Shown here one piece after another: positions 23,593 through 33,047 of a stretch of 40,201 nt of DNA (position 1 is the first letter of the stretch; every line of letters begins with the position of its first letter). The DNA comes from Planctomycetota bacterium. Its GTDB lineage: Bacteria; Planctomycetota; J058. Location: positions 1-40,201 of the forward strand of contig JAHBXY010000080.1 of NCBI GenBank assembly GCA_019636275.1. The letters run 5' to 3'. The position numbers and the translations under genes are program-made. Below the pieces are notes generated by a model. It was given only the letters and a program-made list of their open reading frames with translations. It was not told the DNA's origin and did not search any database.

Positions 23593-26310
23593 ATGGGAGG
23601 CATGGCGACCGTGGCGACGAGGCCCGCCGCGCAGGAGCGGGCGGCCGGACCAGGGTGGCGCGCCTCGCCGCTGCCCGACTGGACGCAGGCGGCGCTGATC
23701 GCGCTGGGGCCGCCGATCGTGGCGCTCGCGATCGGCTGGCTGCTCTGGCCCCTCCTGCGGCCGTTCGCCTGGTTCACCTTCTTCCCGGCCGTCCTCGCGA
23801 GCGCCTGGCTCGGCGGGCGCTGGGCCGGGGCGACCTCCGGGGCGCTGTCGACGCTCCTGGTCGCGCTGGCGCTCGCCCCGCCGGGGGCGAGCCCGGCGGC
23901 GCTGCTCCTCACGGGCGCGGCCCTCACGGCGCTCGGCGCGGGCGCCGGCGCCCTGCGCGAGCGCCTCGTGACGGCCCACGCGGCGGAGCGCGCCGCCGCC
24001 GGCGCGCTCCGCAGCTTCGTCGAGCTCGCGCCCGACGGGATCTTCGTCGCGGACCTCGAAGGGCGCTACACGGACGTCAACGAGGCGGGCTGCCGCATGC
24101 TCGGCTACGCGCAGGGAGAGCTCGTCGGCAGGTCGATCGCCGACCTGGTCCCCCCCGAGGACGTCGAGCGCCTCCGGCGCGCCAAGGAGCACCTGCTCGA
24201 GGGCTGCATCCACGTCGCCGAGTGGAGCCTGCGCCGGAAGGACGGCACCTGGCTGCCCGTCGAGGTGAGCGCGCGGATCCTGCCCGACGGCCGCTGGCAG
24301 GGGTTCGTGCGCGACGTGCGAGAGCGGCGCCGGGTCGAGCTGGCCCTGCACCGCGGCGAGGACGACCTCCGCCGCGCGCAGGCCGTGGCCCACGTGGGGA
24401 GCTGGCGCCTCGACGTGCGCACGGACGAGCTCACCTGGTCCGACGAGGCGCACCGGATCTTCGGCGTCCCCCGCGGCGCGCGCGTCACCTACGCGACCTT
24501 CCTCGACCGCGTCCACCCCGACGACCGCGAGCAGGTGGACCGCCGCTGGAGGGCGGCGCTGCGGGGCGAGGAGCCCTACGACCTCGAGCACCGGCTCCTG
24601 CTCGACGGCGAGGTGCGGTGGGTGCGCGCGCGGGCCGACCTCGAGCGCGAGGCGGACGGCGAGGTCGTGGGCGGGATCGGCGCCGTCCAGGACATCACGG
24701 CGCAGAAGCGCGCCGAGGAGGCGCTCCAGCGCGCGCACGAGACGGAGCAGCGGCTGCGCGCGGAGCTCGAGGCGCTGTCGCGCGCCGACGCGGCGGTCGC
24801 CGACGCCGTCGCCCGGCTGACCGGCCCCGACCTGGCGACCGTCCTCAACGTGATCGTCCTCCAGGCCCGGGCGCTGACCGGGGCGGAGTACGCGGCCCTG
24901 GGCGTGGGCACCGACCCGGCGGCGCCCTTCTCGCCCTGGATCTCGCTCGGCATGCCCGCCGACGCCGAGCGGGCGATCGGGCGGCTCCCGCGCCCCGTCG
25001 GCACCCTCGGGCTCGTCAGCCGCGACGGCCGGACCGTCCGGACGGACGACGTCCGCCGGCATCCCCGCTTCGCCGGCCTCCCGCCCGGCCACCCGGAGCT
25101 GGGGAGCCTGCTCGGGGTCCCGATCCGCTACCGCGGGCGGGCCGTGGGAAACCTCTACCTGGCCAACGCGCCCGGCGGGCGGGCCTTCTCGGAGGAGGAC
25201 GAGCGGCGCGTCCACCAGCTCGCGGCCCGCACCGGCGTGGCGATCGAGACGGCGACGCTCTACGTGGGCGAGGCGGGCCAGCGCTCCTGGCTGCAGAGCG
25301 TCCTCGAGCAGATGCCGGAGGCGATCGTCGTGATCGACCGCGAGGAGCGCCTGCGCATGCACAACCACGCGGCGGCGTTCCTGTTCCACGGCGGCGACCC
25401 GCTCGCGCACGAGCTGCGTGACCCGTCGGGGGCGCGCGTGCCCGAGGCCCAGCGGCCGCTGCGGCGCGTGCTCCGCGAGGGGGTGACGGTGGTGCGCGCC
25501 GAGCACGTCATCGCCACCGCGTCGGGCGAGCACGTGCCCGTCCTGATCAGCGCCACGCCGATCCGCCTCGGCCACGAGGTGGTCGGCGCCGTCGAGCTGC
25601 TCCAGGACATCCGCGAGCAGAAGGAGCTCGAGCGGCTGCGGGAGGAGTGGACGTCGATCGTGGCCCACGACCTGCGGCAGCCGGTGGGGACGATCCAGCT
25701 CGCGGCCGACCGGCTCCTCGCGCTCGGCGGGGCGCGGCTGAGCGCCCAGGAGCGCGGGCCGCTCGAGCGGATCAGGAGCTGCGCCGTCCGGCTCGGCCGC
25801 ATGATCGCGGACCTGCTCGAGGCCTCGCGCCTCGAGGCCGGCCGGCTCTCGCTCGAGCCGCGCGTCGTCGACGTCGGCGCGGTCGTGACCACGCTGGCCG
25901 AGCACCCGCCGGCCGAGCAGGCCGGCCGGCGCGTCGTCCTCTCGGCGCCGGCGGGCGCCACCGCCTGGGCCGACCCCGACCGCCTCCAGCAGGTGCTCGA
26001 GAACCTGCTGTCGAACGCGGTGAAGTACGGCACGCCCGGCGCCGACATCCAGGTCGACGTCGCCCCCCGCGACGACGAGGTCGAGGTCGCCGTCACCAAC
26101 GCGGGCCCCGGGATCCCGCCCGCGGAGCTGGCCGTCGTCTTCAACCGCTTCTCGCGGGGGCGCGGGGTCCACGCGACGCGCACCCCCGGGCTGGGGCTCG
26201 GCCTCTACATCGCGTACGAGGTCGTCCGCGCGCACGGCGGCCGCATGTGGGCCGAGAGCGTCCCCGACCGGACCACCACCTTCCGCTTCACGCTCCCGCG
26301 CCGACCCTGA
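23593..26310 (+). CDS. Membrane sensor histidine kinase: N-terminal membrane domain-PAS-PAS-GAF-PAS-HisKA-HATPase
   Basis: A 905-residue sensor. Residues 30-115 contain three or four hydrophobic helices (ALIALGPPIVALAIGWLLW, WFTFFPAVLASAWLGGRWAG) like the DUF4118/KdpD-type membrane module. PAS1 lies at about 135-250 (FVELAPDGIFVADLEGRYTD) and a PAS_3-type domain at 260-375 (WSDEAHRIFGV, RVHPDDREQV). A GAF domain follows at 395-560 (LGSLLGVPIRYRGRAVGNLY), then PAS3 at 570-685, the HisKA helix with IVAHDLRQPVG (His692), and HATPase_c at 790-905 with NLLSNAVKYG, GPGIPP and GLGLGLYIAYE. It autophosphorylates on His692. No response regulator is adjacent, so it is an orphan. Start: ATG at 23593, or ATG at 23602; GGGAGG lies too close to the latter to be decisive. 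The gene is convergent with a CoA-transferase. Confidence 0.88.
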   Translation: MGGMATVATRPAAQERAAGPGWRASPLPDWTQAALIALGPPIVALAIGWLLWPLLRPFAWFTFFPAVLASAWLGGRWAGATSGALSTLLVALALAPPGASPAALLLTGAALTALGAGAGALRERLVTAHAAERAAAGALRSFVELAPDGIFVADLEGRYTDVNEAGCRMLGYAQGELVGRSIADLVPPEDVERLRRAKEHLLEGCIHVAEWSLRRKDGTWLPVEVSARILPDGRWQGFVRDVRERRRVELALHRGEDDLRRAQAVAHVGSWRLDVRTDELTWSDEAHRIFGVPRGARVTYATFLDRVHPDDREQVDRRWRAALRGEEPYDLEHRLLLDGEVRWVRARADLEREADGEVVGGIGAVQDITAQKRAEEALQRAHETEQRLRAELEALSRADAAVADAVARLTGPDLATVLNVIVLQARALTGAEYAALGVGTDPAAPFSPWISLGMPADAERAIGRLPRPVGTLGLVSRDGRTVRTDDVRRHPRFAGLPPGHPELGSLLGVPIRYRGRAVGNLYLANAPGGRAFSEEDERRVHQLAARTGVAIETATLYVGEAGQRSWLQSVLEQMPEAIVVIDREERLRMHNHAAAFLFHGGDPLAHELRDPSGARVPEAQRPLRRVLREGVTVVRAEHVIATASGEHVPVLISATPIRLGHEVVGAVELLQDIREQKELERLREEWTSIVAHDLRQPVGTIQLAADRLLALGGARLSAQERGPLERIRSCAVRLGRMIADLLEASRLEAGRLSLEPRVVDVGAVVTTLAEHPPAEQAGRRVVLSAPAGATAWADPDRLQQVLENLLSNAVKYGTPGADIQVDVAPRDDEVEVAVTNAGPGIPPAELAVVFNRFSRGRGVHATRTPGLGLGLYIAYEVVRAHGGRMWAESVPDRTTTFRFTLPRRP

Positions 26311-26331
26311 CGGGCCCGCCAGGGCCGGTCA
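26308..26331. terminator. Shared hairpin overlapping both convergent stop codons
   Basis: TGACGGGCCC (26308-26317) pairs with GGGCCGGTCA (26322-26331) over 10 bp with one mismatch; the loop is GCCA. The stop codon of the histidine kinase (TGA 26308-26310) and the complementary stop of the CoA-transferase (26329-26331) are the two ends of the stem. There is no T-tract, but the placement suits a bidirectional terminator. Confidence 0.5.
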
Positions 26332-27654
26332 CAGCAGCCTGCGCGCGCGCGCCTGCGCCTCGAGCGCCTCGCGGTGCGCCGGATGCGCGACGGCGACGAG
26401 CGCGCGCGCCCGCTCGCGCACCGGGCGGCCCCACAGGTCGGCCACGCCCCACTCGGTGACGACGAAGTGCACGTCGCCGCGCGAGGTGACGACGCCGGCG
26501 CCGGGGTCGAGCTCGGCCACGATCCGGGAGATCGTCCCGCCCCTGGCCGTCGACGGCAGGGCGATCACGGGGCGGCCGCGCGCCGCGCGGGCGGCCCCGC
26601 GGATGAAGTCGACCTGCCCGCCGATCCCGGAGTAGAAGCGCCGACCGATCGAGTCCGAGACGACCTGCCCGGTGAGGTCGACCTGGATCGCGGAGTTCAC
26701 GGCGACGAAGCGGTCGTGCTGCGCGATCACGAACGGGTCGTTGGTGTAGTCCGACGGGTGCATCTCCACGACCGGGTTGTCGTGGACCCAGCGGTACAGC
26801 TCGGCGCTGCCCATGAGGAACGAGGTCACGACCTTGCCCCGGTGGAGCGGCTTGCGCTCGCCCGTGATCACGCCCCGCTCCACGAGCCGCATCACGCCGT
26901 CGGAGAACATCTCCGTGTGGACCCCCAGGTCGCGCCGGTCCTCGAGCTGGGCCAGCACCGCGTCGGGGATCGCCCCGATCCCGAGCTGGAGCGTGTCGCC
27001 GTCCTCGATCAACGCCGCGACGTTCGCGCCGATCCGGCACGAGACCTCGTCGATCGGGTGCGCGGCCAGCTCGGGCAGCGGGTGGTCGACCTCGACGATC
27101 GCGGCGAAGCGCGACACGGGCAGGAACGCGTCGCCGTGCGTGCGCGGGCACCTGGGGTTGACCTCGGCGATCACGTGGCGCGCGAGGTGCGCGGCCGGCT
27201 TGACCACGTCCACCGAGACGCCGAGCGAGCAGTAGCCGTGCTCGTCGGGCGGCGAGACCTGCACGAGCGCCACGTCGATCGGCGCGCGCTCCTTGAACAG
27301 CCGCGGCACCTCGGAGAGGAAGATCGGCGTGTAGTCCACCGCGCCCTCGTTCACGGCGTCGCGCAGGTTCTCGCCGATGAACAGCGCGGTCGTGCGGAAC
27401 GCGCCGCAGCGCTCGGGCCGGGCCCACGGCGCGTCGCCCAGCGTCAGGAGGCTCAGGACCTCGACGTCGCGCACGGCGTCGCCCCGCCCGCAGAGCGCGT
27501 CGCTCCGCGCGCAGAGCGCCTCGAGGAGCGCGGTCGGCACGCCGGCGTTCCCCGAGAAGGTGATCCGCGAGCCGCTCGTGACGAGGCGCACCGCCTCGTC
27601 GGCCGGAACGAGGCGCGCGCGGTACGTGTCCTTCCAGCCTGGCGTCATGCTCAT
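26329..27654 (-). CDS. Acetyl-CoA hydrolase/CoA-transferase family protein (Cat1/4-hydroxybutyrate CoA-transferase type)
   Basis: A 441-residue cytosolic family I CoA-transferase. Typical features are GSRITFSGNAGVPTALLEAL near the N terminus, LQLGIGAIPDAVLAQL, HTEMFSDGVMRLV (Glu at about 248, the likely catalytic glutamate), IGGQVDFIRGAARAARGRPV, LPSTARGGTISRIVAELDPG and FVVTEWGVADLWGRPVRERA. The family moves CoA between acyl-CoAs and acetate or other carboxylates, or hydrolyses acetyl-CoA, so substrate choice is open (acetate, butyrate, 4-hydroxybutyrate, succinate). I chose the ATG at 27654 (MSMTPGWKDTY); ATGs at 27648 and 27675 are alternatives. It is divergent from the hydrogenase operon, which suggests a shared role in fermentative carbon and electron balance. 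Confidence 0.88.
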   Translation of the reverse strand: MSMTPGWKDTYRARLVPADEAVRLVTSGSRITFSGNAGVPTALLEALCARSDALCGRGDAVRDVEVLSLLTLGDAPWARPERCGAFRTTALFIGENLRDAVNEGAVDYTPIFLSEVPRLFKERAPIDVALVQVSPPDEHGYCSLGVSVDVVKPAAHLARHVIAEVNPRCPRTHGDAFLPVSRFAAIVEVDHPLPELAAHPIDEVSCRIGANVAALIEDGDTLQLGIGAIPDAVLAQLEDRRDLGVHTEMFSDGVMRLVERGVITGERKPLHRGKVVTSFLMGSAELYRWVHDNPVVEMHPSDYTNDPFVIAQHDRFVAVNSAIQVDLTGQVVSDSIGRRFYSGIGGQVDFIRGAARAARGRPVIALPSTARGGTISRIVAELDPGAGVVTSRGDVHFVVTEWGVADLWGRPVRERARALVAVAHPAHREALEAQARARRLL

Positions 27655-27800
27655 CGGCAGGTCGCCAACGCACATGGCGGGCCCGACGCGTGACCGTGCG
27701 TCGCCCGTGCGACCCCGTCCCGCCCCGGGGAAACCGTCACACCGATGAGACACGCCAGTCGCGCCGGCGCCGCTTGCGAGAGGCACGCGCGTCGCTTTGG

Positions 27801-27806
27801 TAGGTT
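27801..27806 (+). promoter_or_regulatory. -10-like TAGGTT, 6 nt before the hydB ATG
   Basis: TAGGTT ends six bases before the ATG at 27813, so the operon mRNA may be leaderless. A TTGCGA at 27774-27779 lies 21 bp upstream, too far for a standard -35. There is no Shine-Dalgarno before hydB, whereas the next gene has a good one (AGGAGG). Confidence 0.4.
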
Positions 27807-27812
27807 GCCCTC

Positions 27813-28954
<1,142 letters not shown>

Positions 28955-28958
<4 letters not shown>

Positions 28959-29422
28959 GCGAGGCGCTCGGGCTCGAGGACGTGCTGCGCGAGCACCCGT
29001 TCACGACCGGCATGAGGCCGGAGCACCTGCGCGAGCTCGCCGGCTGCGCGCGGGAGGTGCTCCTCGCGGCGGGGACCTTCCCGATCCGCGAGGGCGACGC
29101 GGCCGACACGTTCTACGCCCTGCGCGACGGGGCCGTGGCGATCGAGGTCCACGCGCCGAGCGGGCCGCTCGTCGTGCAGACGCTGCACGCGGGCGACGTC
29201 CTCGGCTGGTCGTGGCTCTTCCCGCCCTACCGCTCGGCCTTCGACGCGCGCGTCGTCGAGCCCGCCCGCGCCCTGGCCTTCGACGCGCCCTGCCTGCGCG
29301 GCAAGGCCGAGCGCGACCACGAGCTGGGCTACGCGCTCATGCTGCGCATGGCGCGGGTCTTCACCTCGCGCCTGGCCGCGACCCGCCTCCAGCTCCTGGA
29401 CCTGTATGGCCCTCGCGCCTGA
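28955..29422 (+). CDS. Stand-alone cyclic-nucleotide-binding-domain protein in hydrogenase operon
   Basis: A 155-residue protein starting at GTG 28955, with AGGAGG eight bases upstream and a GTGA overlap with hydB. A single CNMP-binding beta-roll is visible: REVLLAAGTFPIREGDAADT, YALRDGAVAIEV, LHAGDVLGWSWLFPPYR. The C-terminal helix (YALMLRMARVFTSRLAATRL) is like that of Crp/Fnr proteins, but there is no helix-turn-helix DNA-binding domain, so it is not a transcription factor by itself. The phosphate-binding cassette lacks a clear RxAxV signature, so binding of cAMP or cGMP is uncertain. Placed between hydB and hydG, it is probably a regulatory or accessory subunit of the hydrogenase (inference from synteny). 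Confidence 0.85.
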
Positions 29423-30236
29423 CCCCATGCTGCCGCGCCGCGCGCGCGTGCTGGCCTCGCGCCAGGACACGCGCGACACGTGGACGCTCGAGCTCGAGCT
29501 CGACGGCGCCGCGCCCCTGCCCTTCGCGCCGGGGCAGTTCAACATGCTCTGGCCCTTCGGCGTGGGCGAGGCGCCGATCTCGATCTGCGGCGACCCGGCC
29601 GAGCCGGCGCGGATCGTGCACACGGTGCGCGCCGTCGGCGCCGTGAGCCAGGCGATCGCCGCCGCGGCGCCCGGCGCGGTCCTCGGCCTGCGCGGGCCGT
29701 TCGGGCACGGCTGGCCGACGGTCCAGGCGATCGGCCACGACGTGCTGATCGTCGCCGGCGGGATCGGCCTGGCGCCGCTCCGGCCGGTGATCCTCGAGCT
29801 CCTGGCGCACCGCGGCCAGTACGGGCGCGCGGCCCTGCTCTACGGCGCGCGCACCCCGGCCGACGCGCTCTACGGCCACGAGCTCGACGCGTGGCGCGCG
29901 CGCGGGCTGCAGGTGCTCACGACGGTCGACGTCGCCGACCGCGCCTGGACGGGCGCGGTCGGCGTCGTCACGCGCCTGATCCCCCGGGCCGAGGTCGACC
30001 CGGCGCGGACCGTGGCCATGGTGTGCGGGCCCGACGTCATGATGCGCTTCACCGCCCAGGAGCTGACCGCGCGCGGCTTCCCGGCCGCGCGCGTCCACCT
30101 CTCGCTCGAGCGCAACATGCGCTGCGCGGTCGCGCTCTGCGGGCACTGCCAGTACGGGCCGACGCTCCTCTGCCGCGACGGCCCCGTGCTCACCTGGGAG
30201 CGCCTGCGCCCCCTGACGTCCGTGAGGGAGCTGTGA
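29406..30236 (+). CDS. hydG: Group 3b hydrogenase/sulfhydrogenase gamma subunit, FAD/NAD(P)-binding
   Basis: A 276-residue ferredoxin-reductase-like subunit. The FAD-binding barrel occupies residues 10-105 (FAPGQFNMLWPFGVGEAPIS). The NAD(P)-binding fold covers 110-225 (VLIVAGGIGLAPLRPVILEL, LLYGARTPADALYG, MVCGPDVMMRF). A C-terminal [2Fe-2S] site has cysteines in MRCAVALCGHCQYGPTLLC. This is the HydG/PyrK-like architecture that exchanges electrons with NAD(P)H. The ATG at 29406 overlaps the previous gene by 17 bp; the ATG at 29427 is an alternative. The TGA overlaps the GTG of hydD. Confidence 0.92.
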   Translation: MALAPDPMLPRRARVLASRQDTRDTWTLELELDGAAPLPFAPGQFNMLWPFGVGEAPISICGDPAEPARIVHTVRAVGAVSQAIAAAAPGAVLGLRGPFGHGWPTVQAIGHDVLIVAGGIGLAPLRPVILELLAHRGQYGRAALLYGARTPADALYGHELDAWRARGLQVLTTVDVADRAWTGAVGVVTRLIPRAEVDPARTVAMVCGPDVMMRFTAQELTARGFPAARVHLSLERNMRCAVALCGHCQYGPTLLCRDGPVLTWERLRPLTSVREL

Positions 30237-31015
30237 GCGAGCGTCGCAAGCCGCGGCTGGCCGTGTGGAAGTTCGCCTCGTGCGACGGCTGCCAGCTCTC
30301 GCTCCTCGACTGCGAGGACGAGCTGCTCGAGGTCGCCGGCGCGGTGGAGATCGCCCACTTCCTCGAGGCCTCGAGCGCCACCGCCGAGGGCCCCTACGAC
30401 GTGTCGCTCGTCGAGGGCTCGATCACGACGCCCCACGACGCGCGCCGGATCCTCGAGGTGCGGGCCGTCTCGAAGGTCCTGGTGACGATCGGCGCCTGCG
30501 CCACGGCCGGCGGCGTGCAGGCGCTGCGCAACGGCCGCGACGTGGACGAGTTCCTGCGCCTGGTCTACGCGCGCCCCGACTGGATCGACGCGCTCGCCAC
30601 GTCGACGCCGATCGCCGCGCACGTGAAGGTCGACCACGAGCTGCGCGGCTGCCCGGTGAACAAGCACCAGCTCCTCGGCGTGCTCTCGGCGCTGCTCGCC
30701 GGCCGCTCGCCCGCGGTCCCGCGCGAGTCGGTGTGCATGGAGTGCAAGCGCCGCGGGACCGTGTGCGTCATGGTCGCGCGCGGCACGCCCTGCCTCGGCC
30801 CCGTCACCCACGCGGGCTGCGGCGCCCTGTGCCCGGGCTACACGCGCGGCTGCTACGGCTGCTTCGGGCCCATGGAGACGCCGAACACGTCGTCCATGGC
30901 GCAGGCGCTCCGCGCCCACGGGCAGGCGCCCGACGCGATCGCGCGCGCCTTCCGCTCGTTCAACGCCGGCGCCGCCCCGTTCGCGCAGGAGGCCGACGCG
31001 CATGACCCGTCCTGA
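30233..31015 (+). CDS. hydD: [NiFe] hydrogenase group 3b small (delta) subunit
   Basis: A 260-residue small subunit beginning at GTG 30233 (GTGA overlap with hydG). The proximal-cluster motif is FASCDGCQLSLLD near residue 15. Further conserved elements are LVEGSITTPHDAR, VTIGACATAGGVQALRN, RGCPVNKHQLL, and a cysteine-rich C-terminal part (CMECKRRGTVC, CLGPVTHAGCGALCPG, GCYGCFGPM) able to hold three [4Fe-4S] clusters. There is no twin-arginine signal, so it is a cytosolic, bidirectional type. It pairs with HydA, whose ATG overlaps its end by 14 bp. Confidence 0.93.
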   Translation: MSERRKPRLAVWKFASCDGCQLSLLDCEDELLEVAGAVEIAHFLEASSATAEGPYDVSLVEGSITTPHDARRILEVRAVSKVLVTIGACATAGGVQALRNGRDVDEFLRLVYARPDWIDALATSTPIAAHVKVDHELRGCPVNKHQLLGVLSALLAGRSPAVPRESVCMECKRRGTVCVMVARGTPCLGPVTHAGCGALCPGYTRGCYGCFGPMETPNTSSMAQALRAHGQAPDAIARAFRSFNAGAAPFAQEADAHDPS

Positions 31016-32324
31016 CGGCGAGGCCCGCAGCCGGACGATCCGCGTCGCCGCGCTGGCGCGCGTCGAGGGCGAGGGCGCCCTGCACATCCGCGTGCGCGGG
31101 ACCGAGGTCGAGCACGTCGGGCTCGAGATCTACGAGCCGCCGCGCTTCTTCGAGGCGCTCCTGCGCGGCCGCGCCTGGACCGAGGCGCCCGACGTCACGG
31201 CGCGCATCTGCGGGATCTGCCCGGTCGCCTACCAGATGAGCGCGGTCCACGCGCTCGAGGCGCTGGCCGGCGTCGTCGTCGACGGGCCCCTGCGCGCCCT
31301 GCGCCGGCTCCTCTACTGCGGCGAGTGGATCGAGAGCCACACGCTGCACGCCTTCATGCTCCACGCGCCCGACTTCCTCGGCTATCCGGACGCGATCCGC
31401 ATGGCCAAGGACCACCCCGAGCGCGTCAAGGCGGGCCTGGCCACCAAGAAGGCCGGCAACGCGATCGTCGCGCTCGTCGGCGGCCGCGAGGTCCACCCGA
31501 TCAACGTCCGCGTGGGCGGCTTCTACCGCGCCCCCACGCGCGCGGAGCTGGCCACGCTCGAGCCGGGCCTCGAGCGCGCGCGCGAGCTGACGCTCGAGGC
31601 GCTCGCCTGGGTCGGGACGTTCGAGTTCCCGGCCGCGTCGGTCGAGCGGGAGCTCGTGGCCCTGCGCCACCCCGACGAGTACCCCATGAACGAGGGGCGC
31701 ATCACCTCGACGCGCGGCCTCGACTGCGCGGCCGGGGAGTACGACCAGCACATGGTCGAGGAGCAGGTCGCGCGCTCGACCGCCCTGCACGCGCGCCTGA
31801 AGGGGCGCGGCCACTACCTCACCGGCCCCCTGGCGCGCTACGCGCTCAACGCCGACCGCCTGCCGGCCTGGCTCGTCGAGGCCGCGACGCGGGCGGGGTT
31901 CGCGCCGCCGGTGACCAACCCGTTCCGCAGCATCGGCGTGCGGCTCGTCGAGGTGGCCTACGCCTGCGACGAGGCCCTGCGCATCATCCGCGCCTACGCG
32001 CCGCCCGCGGCGTCGTCGGTCGCGGCGCCGCCGCGCGCCGGGACGGGCGCCGCCGCCACCGAGGCGCCGCGCGGGCTCCTCTGGCACCGCTACGACACCG
32101 ACGCCGACGGGCTGATCACGCGCGCGCGGATCGTCCCGCCCACCTCGCAGAACCAGCCCTCGATCGAGGACGACGTGCGCGCCGTCGCCGCGGACCTCCT
32201 GCGCGACGTCGACCTCGACGCCGACGCGCTCACGCGCCGCTGCGAGCAGGCGGTGCGCAACCACGACCCGTGCATCTCCTGCGCGACCCACTTCCTGCGG
32301 CTGACCCTCGAGCGCGTCCCGTGA
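31002..32324 (+). CDS. hydA: [NiFe] hydrogenase group 3b large (alpha) catalytic subunit
   Basis: A 440-residue catalytic subunit. The L1 motif RICGICPVAYQMSAVHALE provides Cys70 and Cys73; the L2 motif DPCISCATH provides Cys424 and Cys427, ending at His430. These four cysteines are the NiFe(CN)2CO ligands. Other family features are ARVEGEGALHIRV at the N terminus, LRRLLYCGEWIESH and HRYDTDADGLITRARIVPP. Ten residues follow His430 (FLRLTLERVP), the expected peptide removed by the maturation protease encoded next. The enzyme interconverts H2 and protons with NAD(P)(H) through HydDGB and may also reduce sulfur. Its stop overlaps the protease GTG. Confidence 0.94.
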   Translation: MTRPDGEARSRTIRVAALARVEGEGALHIRVRGTEVEHVGLEIYEPPRFFEALLRGRAWTEAPDVTARICGICPVAYQMSAVHALEALAGVVVDGPLRALRRLLYCGEWIESHTLHAFMLHAPDFLGYPDAIRMAKDHPERVKAGLATKKAGNAIVALVGGREVHPINVRVGGFYRAPTRAELATLEPGLERARELTLEALAWVGTFEFPAASVERELVALRHPDEYPMNEGRITSTRGLDCAAGEYDQHMVEEQVARSTALHARLKGRGHYLTGPLARYALNADRLPAWLVEAATRAGFAPPVTNPFRSIGVRLVEVAYACDEALRIIRAYAPPAASSVAAPPRAGTGAAATEAPRGLLWHRYDTDADGLITRARIVPPTSQNQPSIEDDVRAVAADLLRDVDLDADALTRRCEQAVRNHDPCISCATHFLRLTLERVP

Positions 32325-32788
32325 CGGACCTGGTCGTCGGCCTCGGCAACCGCTGGCGCGGCGACGACGCGGCCGGCCTGGCCGTGGCCGAGCGGCTGGC
32401 CGGGCGCCTCCCGGGCGTGACCGTCCGGGCCTGCGAGCGGCCGCCGCCGGACCTGTTCGCCTGGTGGGAGCCGACGAGCCGCGTCGTGCTGGTCGACGCC
32501 GCGGCCCCGGCGGGCGCGCCGGGGGCGGTCCACCGCTTCGACGCGGTGGCCGCGCCGCTCCCGTGCGAGGTGCTGCGCGTGTCGACGCACGGCGGGGGGG
32601 TGGCCGAGGCCGTCGAGCTCGCTCGCGCCCTCGGCGGCCTCCCGCGCGAGCTCGTCGTCTTCGCCCTCGAGGGGGCGTCGTTCGAGCACGGCGCGCCGCT
32701 GAGCGCGCCGGCGCGCCGCGCCGTCGACGAGGTCGTCGAGGCGCTGCTCAGGGAGCTGGGAGGTTCGCCGTGCACGAGACCGGGCTGA
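32321..32788 (+). CDS. Hydrogenase maturation endopeptidase, M52 (HyaD/HycI/HybD) family
   Basis: A 155-residue protease starting at GTG 32321 (GTGA overlap with hydA). The family motif is VVGLGNRWRGDDAAGLAVAE. Candidate nickel-sensing ligands are Asp15 or Asp16, Asp59 (VVLVDAA) and His90 (VSTHGGG), matching the Glu/Asp-Asp-His set of HybD. It should cleave the HydA C-terminal peptide after His430 once Ni is inserted. It overlaps the following hypA-like gene by 19 bp, so the unit is translationally coupled. Confidence 0.9.
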   Translation: MTDLVVGLGNRWRGDDAAGLAVAERLAGRLPGVTVRACERPPPDLFAWWEPTSRVVLVDAAAPAGAPGAVHRFDAVAAPLPCEVLRVSTHGGGVAEAVELARALGGLPRELVVFALEGASFEHGAPLSAPARRAVDEVVEALLRELGGSPCTRPG

Positions 32789-33030
32789 TCCGGCGGCTGA
32801 TCCAGGCCGCGCTCGCCGCCGCGGAGGCCGAGGGCGGCGGCCGCGTGACGGGCGTCGGGCTCAAGGTCGGCGCCCTCACCGGCCTCTCCGAGGGTCACCT
32901 GCGCGAGCACTGGGACGAGGCCGTCCCGGGGACGCCCCTCGAGGGCGCCGCCCTGCGGATCACCTGCGCGGAGGACCTCGCCGACCCCGACGGCGCCGGC
33001 GTCGTGCTCGAGTGGATCGAGCTCGGCTGA
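32770..33030 (+). CDS. hypA: HypA-like hydrogenase nickel chaperone lacking the zinc domain
   Basis: An 86-residue protein starting at GTG 32770. The N-terminal M-H-E motif with the nickel-binding His2 (here VHETGLIRRLI) and RVTGVGLKVGALTGLSEGHL followed by GTPLEGAALRI are typical of HypA. The usual zinc ribbon with two CxxC pairs, expected between these parts and the C-terminal strand (here VVLEWIELG), is absent: only one Cys (ITCAED) remains. GC-rich third positions persist to the stop, so this is not an obvious frameshift. HypA normally delivers Ni with HypB, and no HypB, C, D, E or F gene is in the window. Confidence 0.8.
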   Translation: MHETGLIRRLIQAALAAAEAEGGGRVTGVGLKVGALTGLSEGHLREHWDEAVPGTPLEGAALRITCAEDLADPDGAGVVLEWIELG

Positions 33031-33047
33031 CCAGCGGGGCGAGCACG

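Noticed and set aside
23401..26235. Long minus-strand open frame opposite the sensor kinase
   Set aside because: The plus strand encodes PAS, GAF, HisKA and HATPase motifs; the antisense product is Arg/Gly/Ala-rich without motifs.
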